Of a DNA stretch of 11,016 nt, positions 1 to 7,015 are shown piece after piece; within the stretch, counting starts at the first letter, position 1; every line of letters begins with the position of its first letter. The notes under the pieces were generated by a model. It ran no database searches. It worked only from the letters and a program-made list of their open reading frames with translations, and was not told where the DNA came from. A program made the translations under genes and the position numbers. Source of the DNA: Chitinophagaceae bacterium (lineage in GTDB: Bacteria > Bacteroidota > Bacteroidia > Chitinophagales > Chitinophagaceae); contig CANJDY010000058.1 of NCBI GenBank assembly GCA_947472635.1, positions 1 to 11,016 of the forward strand. The letters are read 5' to 3'.

Positions 1-2
1 CC

Positions 3-656
3 GAAAAAATTAAAAAAAGCCTACTAGATATCGATTCAAAAATACAAATAAACAGGTTTTTTAAAAACCAGTACGTGATAGTTGGTTCGCTCAGCAATGG
101 TTTTACGCTGAATGGAAAAGAAGTACTTCAAAATGACGGATATGCAGAAATACGTTATCGGGACAACGACAAACGCAAATGGAGCAATGAGTCGTTTGCG
201 CAATTACAATGGAATGGTGCCCTAGGAATGATTAGCCGGAAGGTTACAGGCTGCAATCTCAGGGCAATGGTTTTTGACAAACAAACAAAGGACCTCTACT
301 ATGGAGTAGGATTTTTTTACGAAAATGAACAATGGAATTGGGCAGGAGTTGAAAATAAGGATGCGGCTATTGGCGATGCCATCGTTCAACGCTCATTGGT
401 TCGGCTAAACCAATATTGGAAATTTGCTAATAAAGTAAATGATAATCTGGATATATCACTGGTTTCCTACCTTCAGTTTCCCCTGAACAGTCATTTTTTT
501 TCAGCTAGGTGGTTCATAGATGTAAATGCAAACGTAAAGATCACTAATAAAATAAGTTTTGCCATTCATTGGGACCACACCTACGACGACTATCGATTGG
601 TTCCTATCAAGACATACTATTACTCTATGAAAGCTGGTATTCAACTGAAATGGTAA
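3..656 (+). CDS. DUF481-type outer-membrane beta-barrel protein, C-terminal part (5' end outside window)
   Basis: The frame is open to the left edge, so the gene begins upstream. A GTG at 75 is only an internal valine codon. About 217 residues are visible. They show alternating polar and aromatic/hydrophobic residues in repeated short strands, many Trp/Tyr/Phe girdle residues and tight Asn/Asp/Gly turns. The protein ends in a strand with a terminal aromatic (IQLKW), as expected for a barrel recognised by BAM. This looks like the DUF481 family (salt-induced outer-membrane protein, YdiY-like), which is a family-level judgement from sequence texture, not an active-site match. The likely location is the outer membrane, and no substrate can be inferred. 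A lipoprotein gene follows 40 bp downstream on the same strand and may be cotranscribed. Other small outer-membrane barrel families are possible. Confidence 0.7.
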   Translation, partial: EKIKKSLLDIDSKIQINRFFKNQYVIVGSLSNGFTLNGKEVLQNDGYAEIRYRDNDKRKWSNESFAQLQWNGALGMISRKVTGCNLRAMVFDKQTKDLYYGVGFFYENEQWNWAGVENKDAAIGDAIVQRSLVRLNQYWKFANKVNDNLDISLVSYLQFPLNSHFFSARWFIDVNANVKITNKISFAIHWDHTYDDYRLVPIKTYYYSMKAGIQLKW

Positions 657-696
657 TACAAATAAAGCAACCAATGTTCATCAAAAATAAAACAGC

Positions 697-1944
697 ATGA
701 AATCGAAAAATCTCCTCCTATTAATATTATTTCCGATACTTATGCCAGCATGTAGTAGCAAAAAAAATAAAGCAGTCGCTAATATTACTAAAGTAGGCAA
801 CTCCCCATTGGAGCAATTGTCTGCATCTTTGGATAGAAAAAATGCCCTTTCTCTTCAGGAAGTAAAAGATGCGAAACATGCGCTCCTTGTTTTGGAAACC
901 GACAAGCCTGCCCTTTCAGCTTTAGATAAAGATTTAGTATTGACCATACAGACAAAAATCGCTGATCTGCTAAGCTTACAAGAGCAAACTGTAGTTGATG
1001 AATCAGAGAAATTCTTATCTGAAGGAAAATTGATGGCCTCCTTCTATGGACTAAAAGGAGATTCCATCTCCTTGCATTTCACAGCTGATAATAATATCAA
1101 TAAAATATCCCTTGTTGAAGAAAGAAGTGGCAGGGTAATCACACAATCTAAAAATAAGGAGTTCAACTATACATTTACTGTTCAGCGTAGCAATGCTTTT
1201 TCTGTAATTGTTGAATCCATCACGCCTGTTTATTACGACCTGGTGGTGAATAGAAAACCCCGAGACCTAGCCTCTAAATTCACAGTGTGCGAATTAATCC
1301 GTGACAGCATCCCACTTAGTTCCAAAACACCCAAATCCATTACTGCTAAACGTTTGGTCTACAAAAGTGTGTTCAATGAACCAAAAAAGTTTGTAGTTGC
1401 CGCTTCTTCCAGTTTTTCTGGGGAATCCAAAATTTATGCTCCCATTGATGTCCCTCAAAAAACAATTGAGTTTTTATATAAACTTACTATTTCAGGAGAC
1501 AATACAGAAAATGGTAACACAGGGGGTTTGTTTGAAGAAGTTGATAAAACCTATCATGAATATAAATTGTTTGGGAAAACCATCTGGGAGTCTTCGGGAA
1601 CAAGTACCAGTCTTACAAGAGAAATATTAAACGCACTCACCAAGCCGGATATCGATGAAAAATACACACTGAATGTTTTCTTTTTTGACAAAGAAAAGGA
1701 AATCAAAAAGTTTCTAAACTATTCGGGAGATGATTACCGGTCGGCCTTTGCCTATGATTTGAAAAACAGTGCACTGTCCACCGAGTCTAGAAATGGTTTG
1801 ATTAAAAAACCAGCTTCCGGCTATTCCTACATTGGCTTGCAGACGAATTCTACCTTTACCTCAACGTATGTCTGGTTGGATGTGGTAGCACTTTATGAAG
1901 AAACCTATTTTTACGAAATCAAAACTTCATTAAAAATTCATTAA
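697..1944 (+). CDS. Predicted lipoprotein of unknown function
   Basis: The protein has 415 residues and starts at ATG 697. Residues 1-18 form a signal peptide with a Lys-containing n-region and a Leu/Ile-rich core, ending in LMPAC. Cys19 is the probable signal-peptidase II lipidation site; Met at -3 makes the lipobox slightly non-standard. The following SSKKNK is basic and lacks the acidic cluster typical of Bacteroidota surface-lipoprotein export signals, so periplasm-facing anchoring is more likely than surface display. An Ala/Leu/Lys-rich, probably helical segment (about 35-115) precedes a beta-rich region. The middle part around 120-190 resembles a small beta-sandwich by texture only. I recognise no catalytic motif and no named family. 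The preceding outer-membrane barrel gene ends 40 bp upstream, so an envelope role is plausible but inferred. Confidence 0.75.
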   Translation: MKSKNLLLLILFPILMPACSSKKNKAVANITKVGNSPLEQLSASLDRKNALSLQEVKDAKHALLVLETDKPALSALDKDLVLTIQTKIADLLSLQEQTVVDESEKFLSEGKLMASFYGLKGDSISLHFTADNNINKISLVEERSGRVITQSKNKEFNYTFTVQRSNAFSVIVESITPVYYDLVVNRKPRDLASKFTVCELIRDSIPLSSKTPKSITAKRLVYKSVFNEPKKFVVAASSSFSGESKIYAPIDVPQKTIEFLYKLTISGDNTENGNTGGLFEEVDKTYHEYKLFGKTIWESSGTSTSLTREILNALTKPDIDEKYTLNVFFFDKEKEIKKFLNYSGDDYRSAFAYDLKNSALSTESRNGLIKKPASGYSYIGLQTNSTFTSTYVWLDVVALYEETYFYEIKTSLKIH

Positions 1945-1993
1945 AAAAATTAACGGCCATTGAGGTTGGGTAAAATCGTATTGGCTTTAAAAA

Positions 1994-4111
1994 CTAGCTA
2001 AAAATTAAGTACGTCACCCAACTCATTAAATAAGCCAGTGTGGTCATGTACACCAACTGAATGGCTGGCCATTTCCAACTGCGGGTTTCTCTTTTTACCA
2101 CTGCCAGTGTACTCATGCATTGCATGGCCAGCACATAAAAAACAAGCAATGAGAGCCCCGAGGCAAGGTTGTATACCTTAGTTCCGTCGGCCCTTACTGC
2201 AGCCGACATTTTTTGACGGAGTGTATTGTTGTTATCATCGGCATCATCGCCTACACTATAAAGGGTGGCCATGGTTCCCACAAATACCTCTCTCGCAGCA
2301 AAAGAAGTTATTAGCGCGATACCTATTTTCCAATCGTAGCCTAATGGACGAATTACTGGTTCAATCGCCTTTCCCAAGATGCCTGCAAAAGAGTTTTGCA
2401 ACAATTCAGTTTTACGTTGTTTATTCAATTCCTTTTGCTGCTGTGGATGAGTTTGGATGAGCTGCACATAACGGCTAGTAACTGCAGCCATTTTAGCGGA
2501 AGGGCCGTAGGAACTTAATACCCATAATAACAAACTGATTACCATAATAATTTTGCCCGCCTGAAACACAAATATTTTTGCCTTCTCCACCATGGTGGCC
2601 AAGGCATTGCCCCACCTTGGACTACGGTACACCGGCAGCTCCAATATGAAGAAACTCCTTTCCTTTATATCGATAAACCAGCTCATTACAAAAGATACCA
2701 ACAGTGCCATTACTGTGCCCAGCAGATACAATGCCATCATTACCAGTCCCTGTATACTTAAAAAACCAAAATACAATTTAGATGGAATCACCAAAGCAAT
2801 TAAAATGGTATATACCGGCAGCCGTGCACTACAACTCATTAATGGGGTAACCATAATCGTTAGCAACCGCTCCTTTCTGTTCTCGATGTTTCGAGCGCTC
2901 ATGATGGCAGGTACCGCACAAGCCAGACCACTAATCATCGGCATTACACTTTTTCCATTAAGCCCTACACTGCGCATCAGTTTATCTGTAAGAAAACTAA
3001 TCCGTGCCATATAACCAGTGTCTTCCAGCAGGGTGATCATCCCAAATAAAATCATAATCTGCGGTATAAAAATCAGTATCCCACTTAAACCGGCCACTAC
3101 GCCATTAATCAACAAATCGCTCCACCATGATTGGGGTAATACATTTCCTAGCCAACCGCTCAGTTTTCCGAAGCTCCATTCTATTGCATCCATGGGATAG
3201 TGTGCAACCCAAAACACACTTTGAAATAACAAAAATAAAACAGCCAGTAAAATCAAATATCCCCACTTTCTATCCAATAAAATATTGTCGAGCTTTTCTG
3301 TAAAAAGTGTCTTTTGCAAAGGGTCCGCTTCAACTACAGTTTGGCTCATGATATGCTTGATCCGGCCATAGCGCTTCATGATTTCCTCCGCCTGCGTTTT
3401 GGTGGGGTTGAAATTATTGGCAACAGCAATCCCTTCAATACGCTGCTGCAAAGCAGGCTCTAATTTAAAATGCTCATGGTTAATAAGATAATGTAAAGCT
3501 GTGTAATCACTTATTTCCGGTAATAGCCCTTTCATTTCTTCGATCGGCTTTTCGGACAAAGATGAATTGTCAATAAACTCGCGAGGAGCTGTAAAATTGG
3601 CATTGAATGTTTGCTCAATAACTTTTTTTAGGGGGGGGATCCCCTTGTTCTTCCTAGGGTTAATAATTACCACCGGTACCCCTAATTCTCTTTCCAAACC
3701 GCTGATATCAATTTCGGTCCCTTTCTTATTGGCTAGATCGGTCATGGATAAAGCCATTACCACGGGTATTTTCAAGTCAATAATTTGTGAGCAGAACAAT
3801 AGATTCCTTTTCAGGTTACTGGCATCAGCCACTAGTAATACCATATCGGGCTTAATATCTTCATCCTGCTGCAACAAGACTTTATATGCAACCCATTCAT
3901 CTGATCGCTTTGGATAGAGGCTATACGTTCCAGGTAAATCGATTAGCGTAGCAGTTAGATTTTCTCCGATAAGGCATTGCCCGGTCTTTTTATCTACCGT
4001 TACGCCAGGAAAATTGCCCACCTGCTGATTTAATCCTGTTAAAGCATTGAACAGGGAGCTTTTCCCGCTATTGGGGTTTCCTACTAATGCTATATTAATA
4101 TTTTTCTTCAA
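1994..4111 (-). CDS. feoB: Ferrous iron transporter FeoB
   Basis: This 705-residue inner-membrane protein belongs to the FeoB Fe(II) uptake family. The N-terminal G domain has G1 GNPNSGKS (11-18), FeoB-typical VGNFPGVTVDKKTG (31-44) and G3 DLPG (58-61). G4 is SMTD (122-125), where the usual form is NxxD, and the G5 loop is NPRKNKG (151-157). A helical GDI-like spacer covers about 170-265. The polytopic transport domain (about 284-705) carries both Gate regions: GLACAVPAIMSAR with Cys398, and a second at about 592-619 with REVFVGT. Cys665 lies in a late helix. Length is normal for FeoB. The start is TTG: an in-frame stop lies just upstream, no upstream ATG exists, and the P-loop begins at residue 11. 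No feoA lies adjacent and none is fused. The gene is convergent with the lipoprotein gene. Expression is probably iron-regulated in this family, but no operator was recognised. Confidence 0.96.
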   Translation of the reverse strand: MKKNINIALVGNPNSGKSSLFNALTGLNQQVGNFPGVTVDKKTGQCLIGENLTATLIDLPGTYSLYPKRSDEWVAYKVLLQQDEDIKPDMVLLVADASNLKRNLLFCSQIIDLKIPVVMALSMTDLANKKGTEIDISGLERELGVPVVIINPRKNKGIPPLKKVIEQTFNANFTAPREFIDNSSLSEKPIEEMKGLLPEISDYTALHYLINHEHFKLEPALQQRIEGIAVANNFNPTKTQAEEIMKRYGRIKHIMSQTVVEADPLQKTLFTEKLDNILLDRKWGYLILLAVLFLLFQSVFWVAHYPMDAIEWSFGKLSGWLGNVLPQSWWSDLLINGVVAGLSGILIFIPQIMILFGMITLLEDTGYMARISFLTDKLMRSVGLNGKSVMPMISGLACAVPAIMSARNIENRKERLLTIMVTPLMSCSARLPVYTILIALVIPSKLYFGFLSIQGLVMMALYLLGTVMALLVSFVMSWFIDIKERSFFILELPVYRSPRWGNALATMVEKAKIFVFQAGKIIMVISLLLWVLSSYGPSAKMAAVTSRYVQLIQTHPQQQKELNKQRKTELLQNSFAGILGKAIEPVIRPLGYDWKIGIALITSFAAREVFVGTMATLYSVGDDADDNNNTLRQKMSAAVRADGTKVYNLASGLSLLVFYVLAMQCMSTLAVVKRETRSWKWPAIQLVYMTTLAYLMSWVTYLIFS

Positions 4112-4150
4112 AATAGAATGTACTCAGCCGATTGGTAGATTACTGAAATG

Positions 4151-4158
4151 CAAAAATA
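4151..4158 (-). promoter_or_regulatory. Candidate -7 box of the feoB promoter
   Basis: Read on the minus strand these bases are TATTTTTG, a full match to the Bacteroidota -7 consensus TAnnTTTG. A TTTCG about 24 nt upstream is only a weak -33 candidate. The box lies about 40 nt before the TTG start of feoB, giving a 5' leader of roughly 30 nt. The call rests on the consensus match and position only. In AT-rich DNA such octamers also arise by chance. Confidence 0.45.
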
Positions 4159-4207
4159 CCCCCTAACAATGGTTTATGGTTACGAAATAAGAAACTAGGT
4201 AAATGTA

Positions 4208-4342
4208 ATGAAAAAGAATGGCCAAAAATATGCGTTCCAGCATGCTTTGAAAAGATGTACGATACAATCTTTGAAAAATGACATTTTAAATGATTGGGAT
4301 CTGGGCGAAATCCGGCTGGACTGGATAAATGCTCGGCTTTAG
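4208..4342 (+). CDS. Doubtful small ORF (44 codons) in the feoB / M28 peptidase intergenic region
   Basis: An ATG at 4208 opens a 44-codon frame ending in TAG at 4340-4342. The peptide begins MKKNGQKYAFQHALKR and ends LGEIRLDWINARL. It is basic in its first half, has two Trp, and shows no signal peptide, membrane helix or known motif. The frame occupies much of an otherwise gene-free 346-bp region, and its codons look like those of neighbouring genes. No convincing promoter or Shine-Dalgarno sequence precedes it. It could be a real small protein, a remnant of a lost gene, or chance. I do not recognise it and assign no function. Confidence 0.2.
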   Translation: MKKNGQKYAFQHALKRCTIQSLKNDILNDWDLGEIRLDWINARL

Positions 4343-4428
4343 ACTTGCCTTAAAGATGTTGTAGGAAATTTTAGCCCCGGTGGTAAAATAATTTACAGTT
4401 TGTTTACAATAGTAGGAGCTGGCTGAAT

Positions 4429-4436
4429 TACCTTTG
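4429..4436 (+). promoter_or_regulatory. Candidate -7 box of the M28 peptidase promoter
   Basis: The bases TACCTTTG match the Bacteroidota -7 consensus TAnnTTTG exactly. A TTTAC at 4403-4407 lies 21 nt upstream, within the usual -33 spacing, although the -33 consensus TTTG itself is at 4399-4402 with a longer gap of 26. The ATG at 4458 follows 21 nt after the box, which would give a short leader of roughly 15 nt. Position and spacing make this the best promoter candidate in the window. Confidence 0.5.
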
Positions 4437-4457
4437 TACAATTAATAAAACTAACCC

Positions 4458-6098
4458 ATGAAGCAACTATTTTGGCTATTGTTCTTTTCATTTCATTTTG
4501 CTGGCGCTCAAAAGCTGAAAAAGGCTGACAAGCTGATCTTGTCAAATCTTGAGAAACACATCACTTATTTATCCGATGACTTACTAGAGGGTAGAAGAAC
4601 CGGCACAAAAGGAGAGAAGTTGGCTTATGAATACATCAGCAAAGAATTCGAAAAAGCTGGCTTGGTGGCAAAAGGTGAAAACGAAACTTGGCTGCAGGAG
4701 TTTGAAGTGAATGATGGAAAAGAATTAAACCCTATTTCTCATTTAATTATTAATGGCAATGACCTGAAAGTTAACGAAGACTATTTTCCTTTCTTCACAA
4801 GTCCGGATGTATCTCTAGAAGCAACTGCCTCTTTAGCTTTACAGGAAAATGCAAGCCCTTGGTTTTACGATATCAAAGAATTAATCGAAGCCAGTAAAAA
4901 AAATCCGCATGCAGATTTAATGGAGGGGATTGTGTCAAAGGCAACGGATGCGGCAAAAAAAGGAGCTAACGCGTTTTTTATTTTTAATAGCAACTCCATC
5001 AATGATGGTCTGAAATTTGAACCCAAAGCAATATCCAGTTCCGTTGTTATTCCTATCATATATGTAACCAAGGCCGCTACCAAAAAGTACCTGACCGACG
5101 AGACGGCTACATTGGATATAAAACTTAAAATTGCTATTGATAATAAAAAAAGAATAGGTCACAATGTAATTGGATATATCAATAACGATGCTCCTACGAC
5201 TATTGTTATTGGCGCTCACTATGATCATTTGGGATACGGAGAGGATCATAACTCCCTCTTCACAGGCAGTAATCCTGAAATACACAATGGCGCCGACGAT
5301 AATGCCAGTGGAACTGGTGCTCTAATAGAGTTGAGTAAAATGCTGAAGGCTGGCATCAAATTTAAAAACAATAATTTCCTCTTAATCGCTTTTTCAGGCG
5401 AAGAGTTAGGCTTGTTTGGATCAAAATATTTTACCGAACACCCTACCACCGATTTTTCCAAGATTAATTATATGATTAATATGGATATGATTGGAAGATT
5501 GAAAGATAGCTCTCGGGGATTAAGCATTGGAGGCTATGGCACTTCGCCGGAGTGGGGAAATTTGTTGATACAAAAAGATAAATATTTTAATTTAAGTATG
5601 GACAGTAGTGGCACAGGGCCAAGTGACCACAGCTCTTTTTATAGGAAGGGAATTCCAGTATTATTTTTCTTTACAGGCACGCACAGTGATTACCATAAGC
5701 CATCCGATGATGCCGATAAAATTAATTTTGTAGGCGAACTGCAAATAGTAAAATTGATTTATTCATTGATTGAAAAAGCTAACATCAAAGGTCAACTAGC
5801 TTTTACCAAAACCAGAGAAATCCCTATGAGCACTAAGAGTAGCTTTAGAGTTACCCTAGGCATCATGCCGGATTACACCTACAGTGGCGAAGGGATTAGG
5901 GCAGATGGTATAACCGATGGTAAAATAGCTCAAAAAGCAGGAATTCAGGCCGGTGATATCATTCTGCAAATCGGAGCGCATGCCTTTTCAGATATGCAGT
6001 CTTATATGGAAACCTTAAATAAATTTTCAAAAGGTGATGCTGCCCGGATAAAGGTAAAAAGATTAGCGGCTGAACTAATATTTGATATTGTTTTTTAA
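4458..6098 (+). CDS. Secreted M28-family zinc aminopeptidase with C-terminal PDZ domain
   Basis: This 546-residue exported metallopeptidase starts at ATG 4458, right after the candidate promoter. A signal peptide ends near residue 17 (FHFAGA before QK), with no lipobox Cys. The M28 dizinc site is complete: His254 in GAHYDHLG with catalytic Asp256, bridging Asp280 in GADDNASG, general base Glu315 and ligand Glu316 in SGEELGLFGS, Asp343 in NMDMIGR, and His413 in DYHKPSDD. Residues of about 115-225 sit where M28 enzymes often carry a PA-like insertion. A PDZ-like domain covers about 464-546 (DGKIAQKAGIQAGDIILQIG is its core), probably for substrate or partner binding. The expected role is release of N-terminal residues from peptides in the periplasm or outside the cell. 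There is no T9SS C-terminal sorting domain. Exact substrate preference cannot be read from sequence. Confidence 0.93.
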   Translation: MKQLFWLLFFSFHFAGAQKLKKADKLILSNLEKHITYLSDDLLEGRRTGTKGEKLAYEYISKEFEKAGLVAKGENETWLQEFEVNDGKELNPISHLIINGNDLKVNEDYFPFFTSPDVSLEATASLALQENASPWFYDIKELIEASKKNPHADLMEGIVSKATDAAKKGANAFFIFNSNSINDGLKFEPKAISSSVVIPIIYVTKAATKKYLTDETATLDIKLKIAIDNKKRIGHNVIGYINNDAPTTIVIGAHYDHLGYGEDHNSLFTGSNPEIHNGADDNASGTGALIELSKMLKAGIKFKNNNFLLIAFSGEELGLFGSKYFTEHPTTDFSKINYMINMDMIGRLKDSSRGLSIGGYGTSPEWGNLLIQKDKYFNLSMDSSGTGPSDHSSFYRKGIPVLFFFTGTHSDYHKPSDDADKINFVGELQIVKLIYSLIEKANIKGQLAFTKTREIPMSTKSSFRVTLGIMPDYTYSGEGIRADGITDGKIAQKAGIQAGDIILQIGAHAFSDMQSYMETLNKFSKGDAARIKVKRLAAELIFDIVF

Positions 6099-6182
6099 TT
6101 TGATTACGCTTTGTACTAGAGGAGGAAAAACACTACCAAGAAACCATGCCAATATTTTGAGTTTTCGGCAGGGATTCTGATT

Positions 6183-6199
6183 TAAATTTCTGAAATTTA
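6183..6199. repeat. Perfect 17-bp palindrome upstream of the IPExxxVDY gene
   Basis: TAAATTTC and GAAATTTA are exact reverse complements separated by one T. The element lies 35 bp before the ATG at 6235, a position suitable for a dimeric regulator. No T-tract follows it, so it is not a typical terminator. AT-rich DNA makes short palindromes common, so function is unproven. Confidence 0.35.
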
Positions 6200-6234
6200 C
6201 ATAATAGCAATACTCACCTTTAGGGATTAATACC

Positions 6235-6669
6235 ATGAAACTTAAAATTGATAACGAAAGCATTGCGCAAGAATTTTTTGAAGATGCTGTCCTTTTAGGG
6301 ATTGTAGCTCCCATAAAAGACTATCTTTTTAGCTGGCACCTAAACCAGATTTTTGGTTTTAATTTTAGAGTTAACAACGATATTGAAATTGTGTTAACCA
6401 AACAGCAGCGTAAGTATTTTTTTTCAATTTACGAATATGCTGTTCCATCTACCTCTATTACCCACTACCTATACAATAACCAATTTGACGGTGAATACCT
6501 GCTACCTGAATTTAAACACCTTGATTTTGTATGGCTCATCAAGGGGGAGTTCATTTCTGAAAAAGAATTGAAAACGCTGATGCAGTCAATAAAATCACTT
6601 CCCGGCATACAGTTGGTAAACGAAATGACGAATGAAAAAATAAAAAATAAGCAGCACCTTATTTTTTAA
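6235..6669 (+). CDS. IPExxxVDY family protein (function unknown)
   Basis: This is a 144-residue protein without signal peptide or membrane segment, probably cytoplasmic. Residues 90-98 read LPEFKHLDF, which fits the family signature I-P-E-x-x-x-V-D-Y with conservative changes at three positions. The following LIKG is also as I remember it in relatives. Length (about 150) and overall layout fit the family, which is restricted to Bacteroidota and has no established biochemical role. In relatives I know, the gene tends to sit near rnc and pyk; here it lies between an M28 peptidase gene and a pterin dehydratase gene. ATG 6235 gives the expected N-terminus, and no Shine-Dalgarno sequence precedes it. 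A 17-bp palindrome is upstream and a hairpin overlaps the 3' end. Confidence 0.75.
   Translation: MKLKIDNESIAQEFFEDAVLLGIVAPIKDYLFSWHLNQIFGFNFRVNNDIEIVLTKQQRKYFFSIYEYAVPSTSITHYLYNNQFDGEYLLPEFKHLDFVWLIKGEFISEKELKTLMQSIKSLPGIQLVNEMTNEKIKNKQHLIF
6641..6668 (+). terminator. AT-rich hairpin overlapping the 3' end of the IPExxxVDY gene
   Basis: TAAAAAATAAG (6641-6651) and CTTATTTTTTA (6658-6668) are perfect reverse complements with a 6-nt loop. The right arm contains six T. The structure covers the last codons and reaches into the stop codon. It may work as a weak intrinsic terminator, but the stem is nearly all A-T and the T-run lies inside the stem. It could also be a by-product of Lys/Asn-rich codons. 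Confidence 0.35.
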
Positions 6670-6743
6670 TTACCTGACAAAATTATTTTTTGCATTGATG
6701 CTTGATACTGAAATGCTAATTAACTTGTTTTCAATTTAAAACT

Positions 6744-6974
6744 ATGTGGGAAGAAAAGAACAATGCCTTGTACAAAAAATTTGCCTTCCATGATTTTTCG
6801 GAGGCATTTGGATTTATGACTCGCGTGGCGATGGAAGCTGAAAAAATGAACCATCATCCCTTATGGACCAACGTATATAACCAAGTGGAAATATGGCTAA
6901 ATACCCATGATGCTGGAGATGTAGTTACAGATAAGGATCGGCAACTTTCTTCAAAAATTGACAAGCTGATGTAA
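6744..6974 (+). CDS. Pterin-4a-carbinolamine dehydratase, short form
   Basis: This 76-residue cytoplasmic enzyme is of the PCD/DCoH (PhhB) family, which dehydrates 4a-hydroxytetrahydrobiopterin to the quinonoid dihydropterin (EC 4.2.1.96). The signature is clear: [10 protein letters not shown] (32-41), [14 protein letters not shown] (45-58) and TDKD (62-65). His37, His38 and His55 match the three active-site histidines of the family. Typical members have about 95-110 residues; this one begins at the conserved Trp and lacks the usual first helix. That is not a mis-called start: in frame upstream there is no ATG before the TAA at 6717-6719. Similar short forms occur in Bacteroidota as far as I recall. 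No aromatic amino-acid hydroxylase gene is in the window, so its pterin partner is unknown; moonlighting or molybdopterin-related roles are possible. Confidence 0.88.
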   Translation: MWEEKNNALYKKFAFHDFSEAFGFMTRVAMEAEKMNHHPLWTNVYNQVEIWLNTHDAGDVVTDKDRQLSSKIDKLM

Positions 6975-7015
6975 TTTGCCAGATTGGCTAGATAGGGTTT
7001 TTCGGCTAGTCAGAA

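Larger units (their letters stand above)
4112..4457. other. Divergent intergenic region between feoB and the M28 peptidase gene
   Basis: This 346-bp stretch separates two divergently transcribed genes. It contains a TAnnTTTG box facing each way (4151-4158 on the minus strand, 4429-4436 on the plus strand) and the doubtful 44-codon ORF at 4208-4342. Just upstream of the peptidase promoter are two TTTACA hexamers whose starts are 11 bp apart (4392-4397 and 4403-4408). I see no tRNA, recognisable riboswitch, intrinsic terminator or insertion-sequence end here. Confidence 0.6.

Noticed and set aside
75..77. GTG at 75 as the start of the outer-membrane protein gene
   Set aside because: The frame continues without a stop to the window edge and no signal peptide follows GTG, so the true start is outside the window.
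1397..1630. 77-codon plus-strand frame inside the lipoprotein gene
   Set aside because: It is an out-of-frame shadow of the 697-1944 gene, which has a clear signal peptide and continuous frame.
2592..3200. Plus-strand frames of 140 and 60 codons opposite feoB
   Set aside because: They lie fully antisense to the conserved FeoB membrane domain and their products show no recognisable motif.
3636..3645. GGGGATCCCC palindrome in feoB as a regulatory element
   Set aside because: It arises from Gly-Ile-Pro codons flanking the C8 tract inside the coding region; nothing suggests binding.
6118..6160. A perfect Shine-Dalgarno-like AGAGGAGG at 6118-6125 followed by ATG 6146 and a 4-codon frame
   Set aside because: The ATG is 20 nt away, too far for normal initiation, and the tiny frame has no sign of being a leader peptide. 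Bacteroidota rarely rely on this signal.
6984..7013. Imperfect inverted repeat TGGCTAG / CTAGTCA between the convergent pterin dehydratase and selD genes
   Set aside because: The stem includes a wobble pair, has a 14-nt loop, and no T-tract follows on either strand, so a terminator call is not supported.
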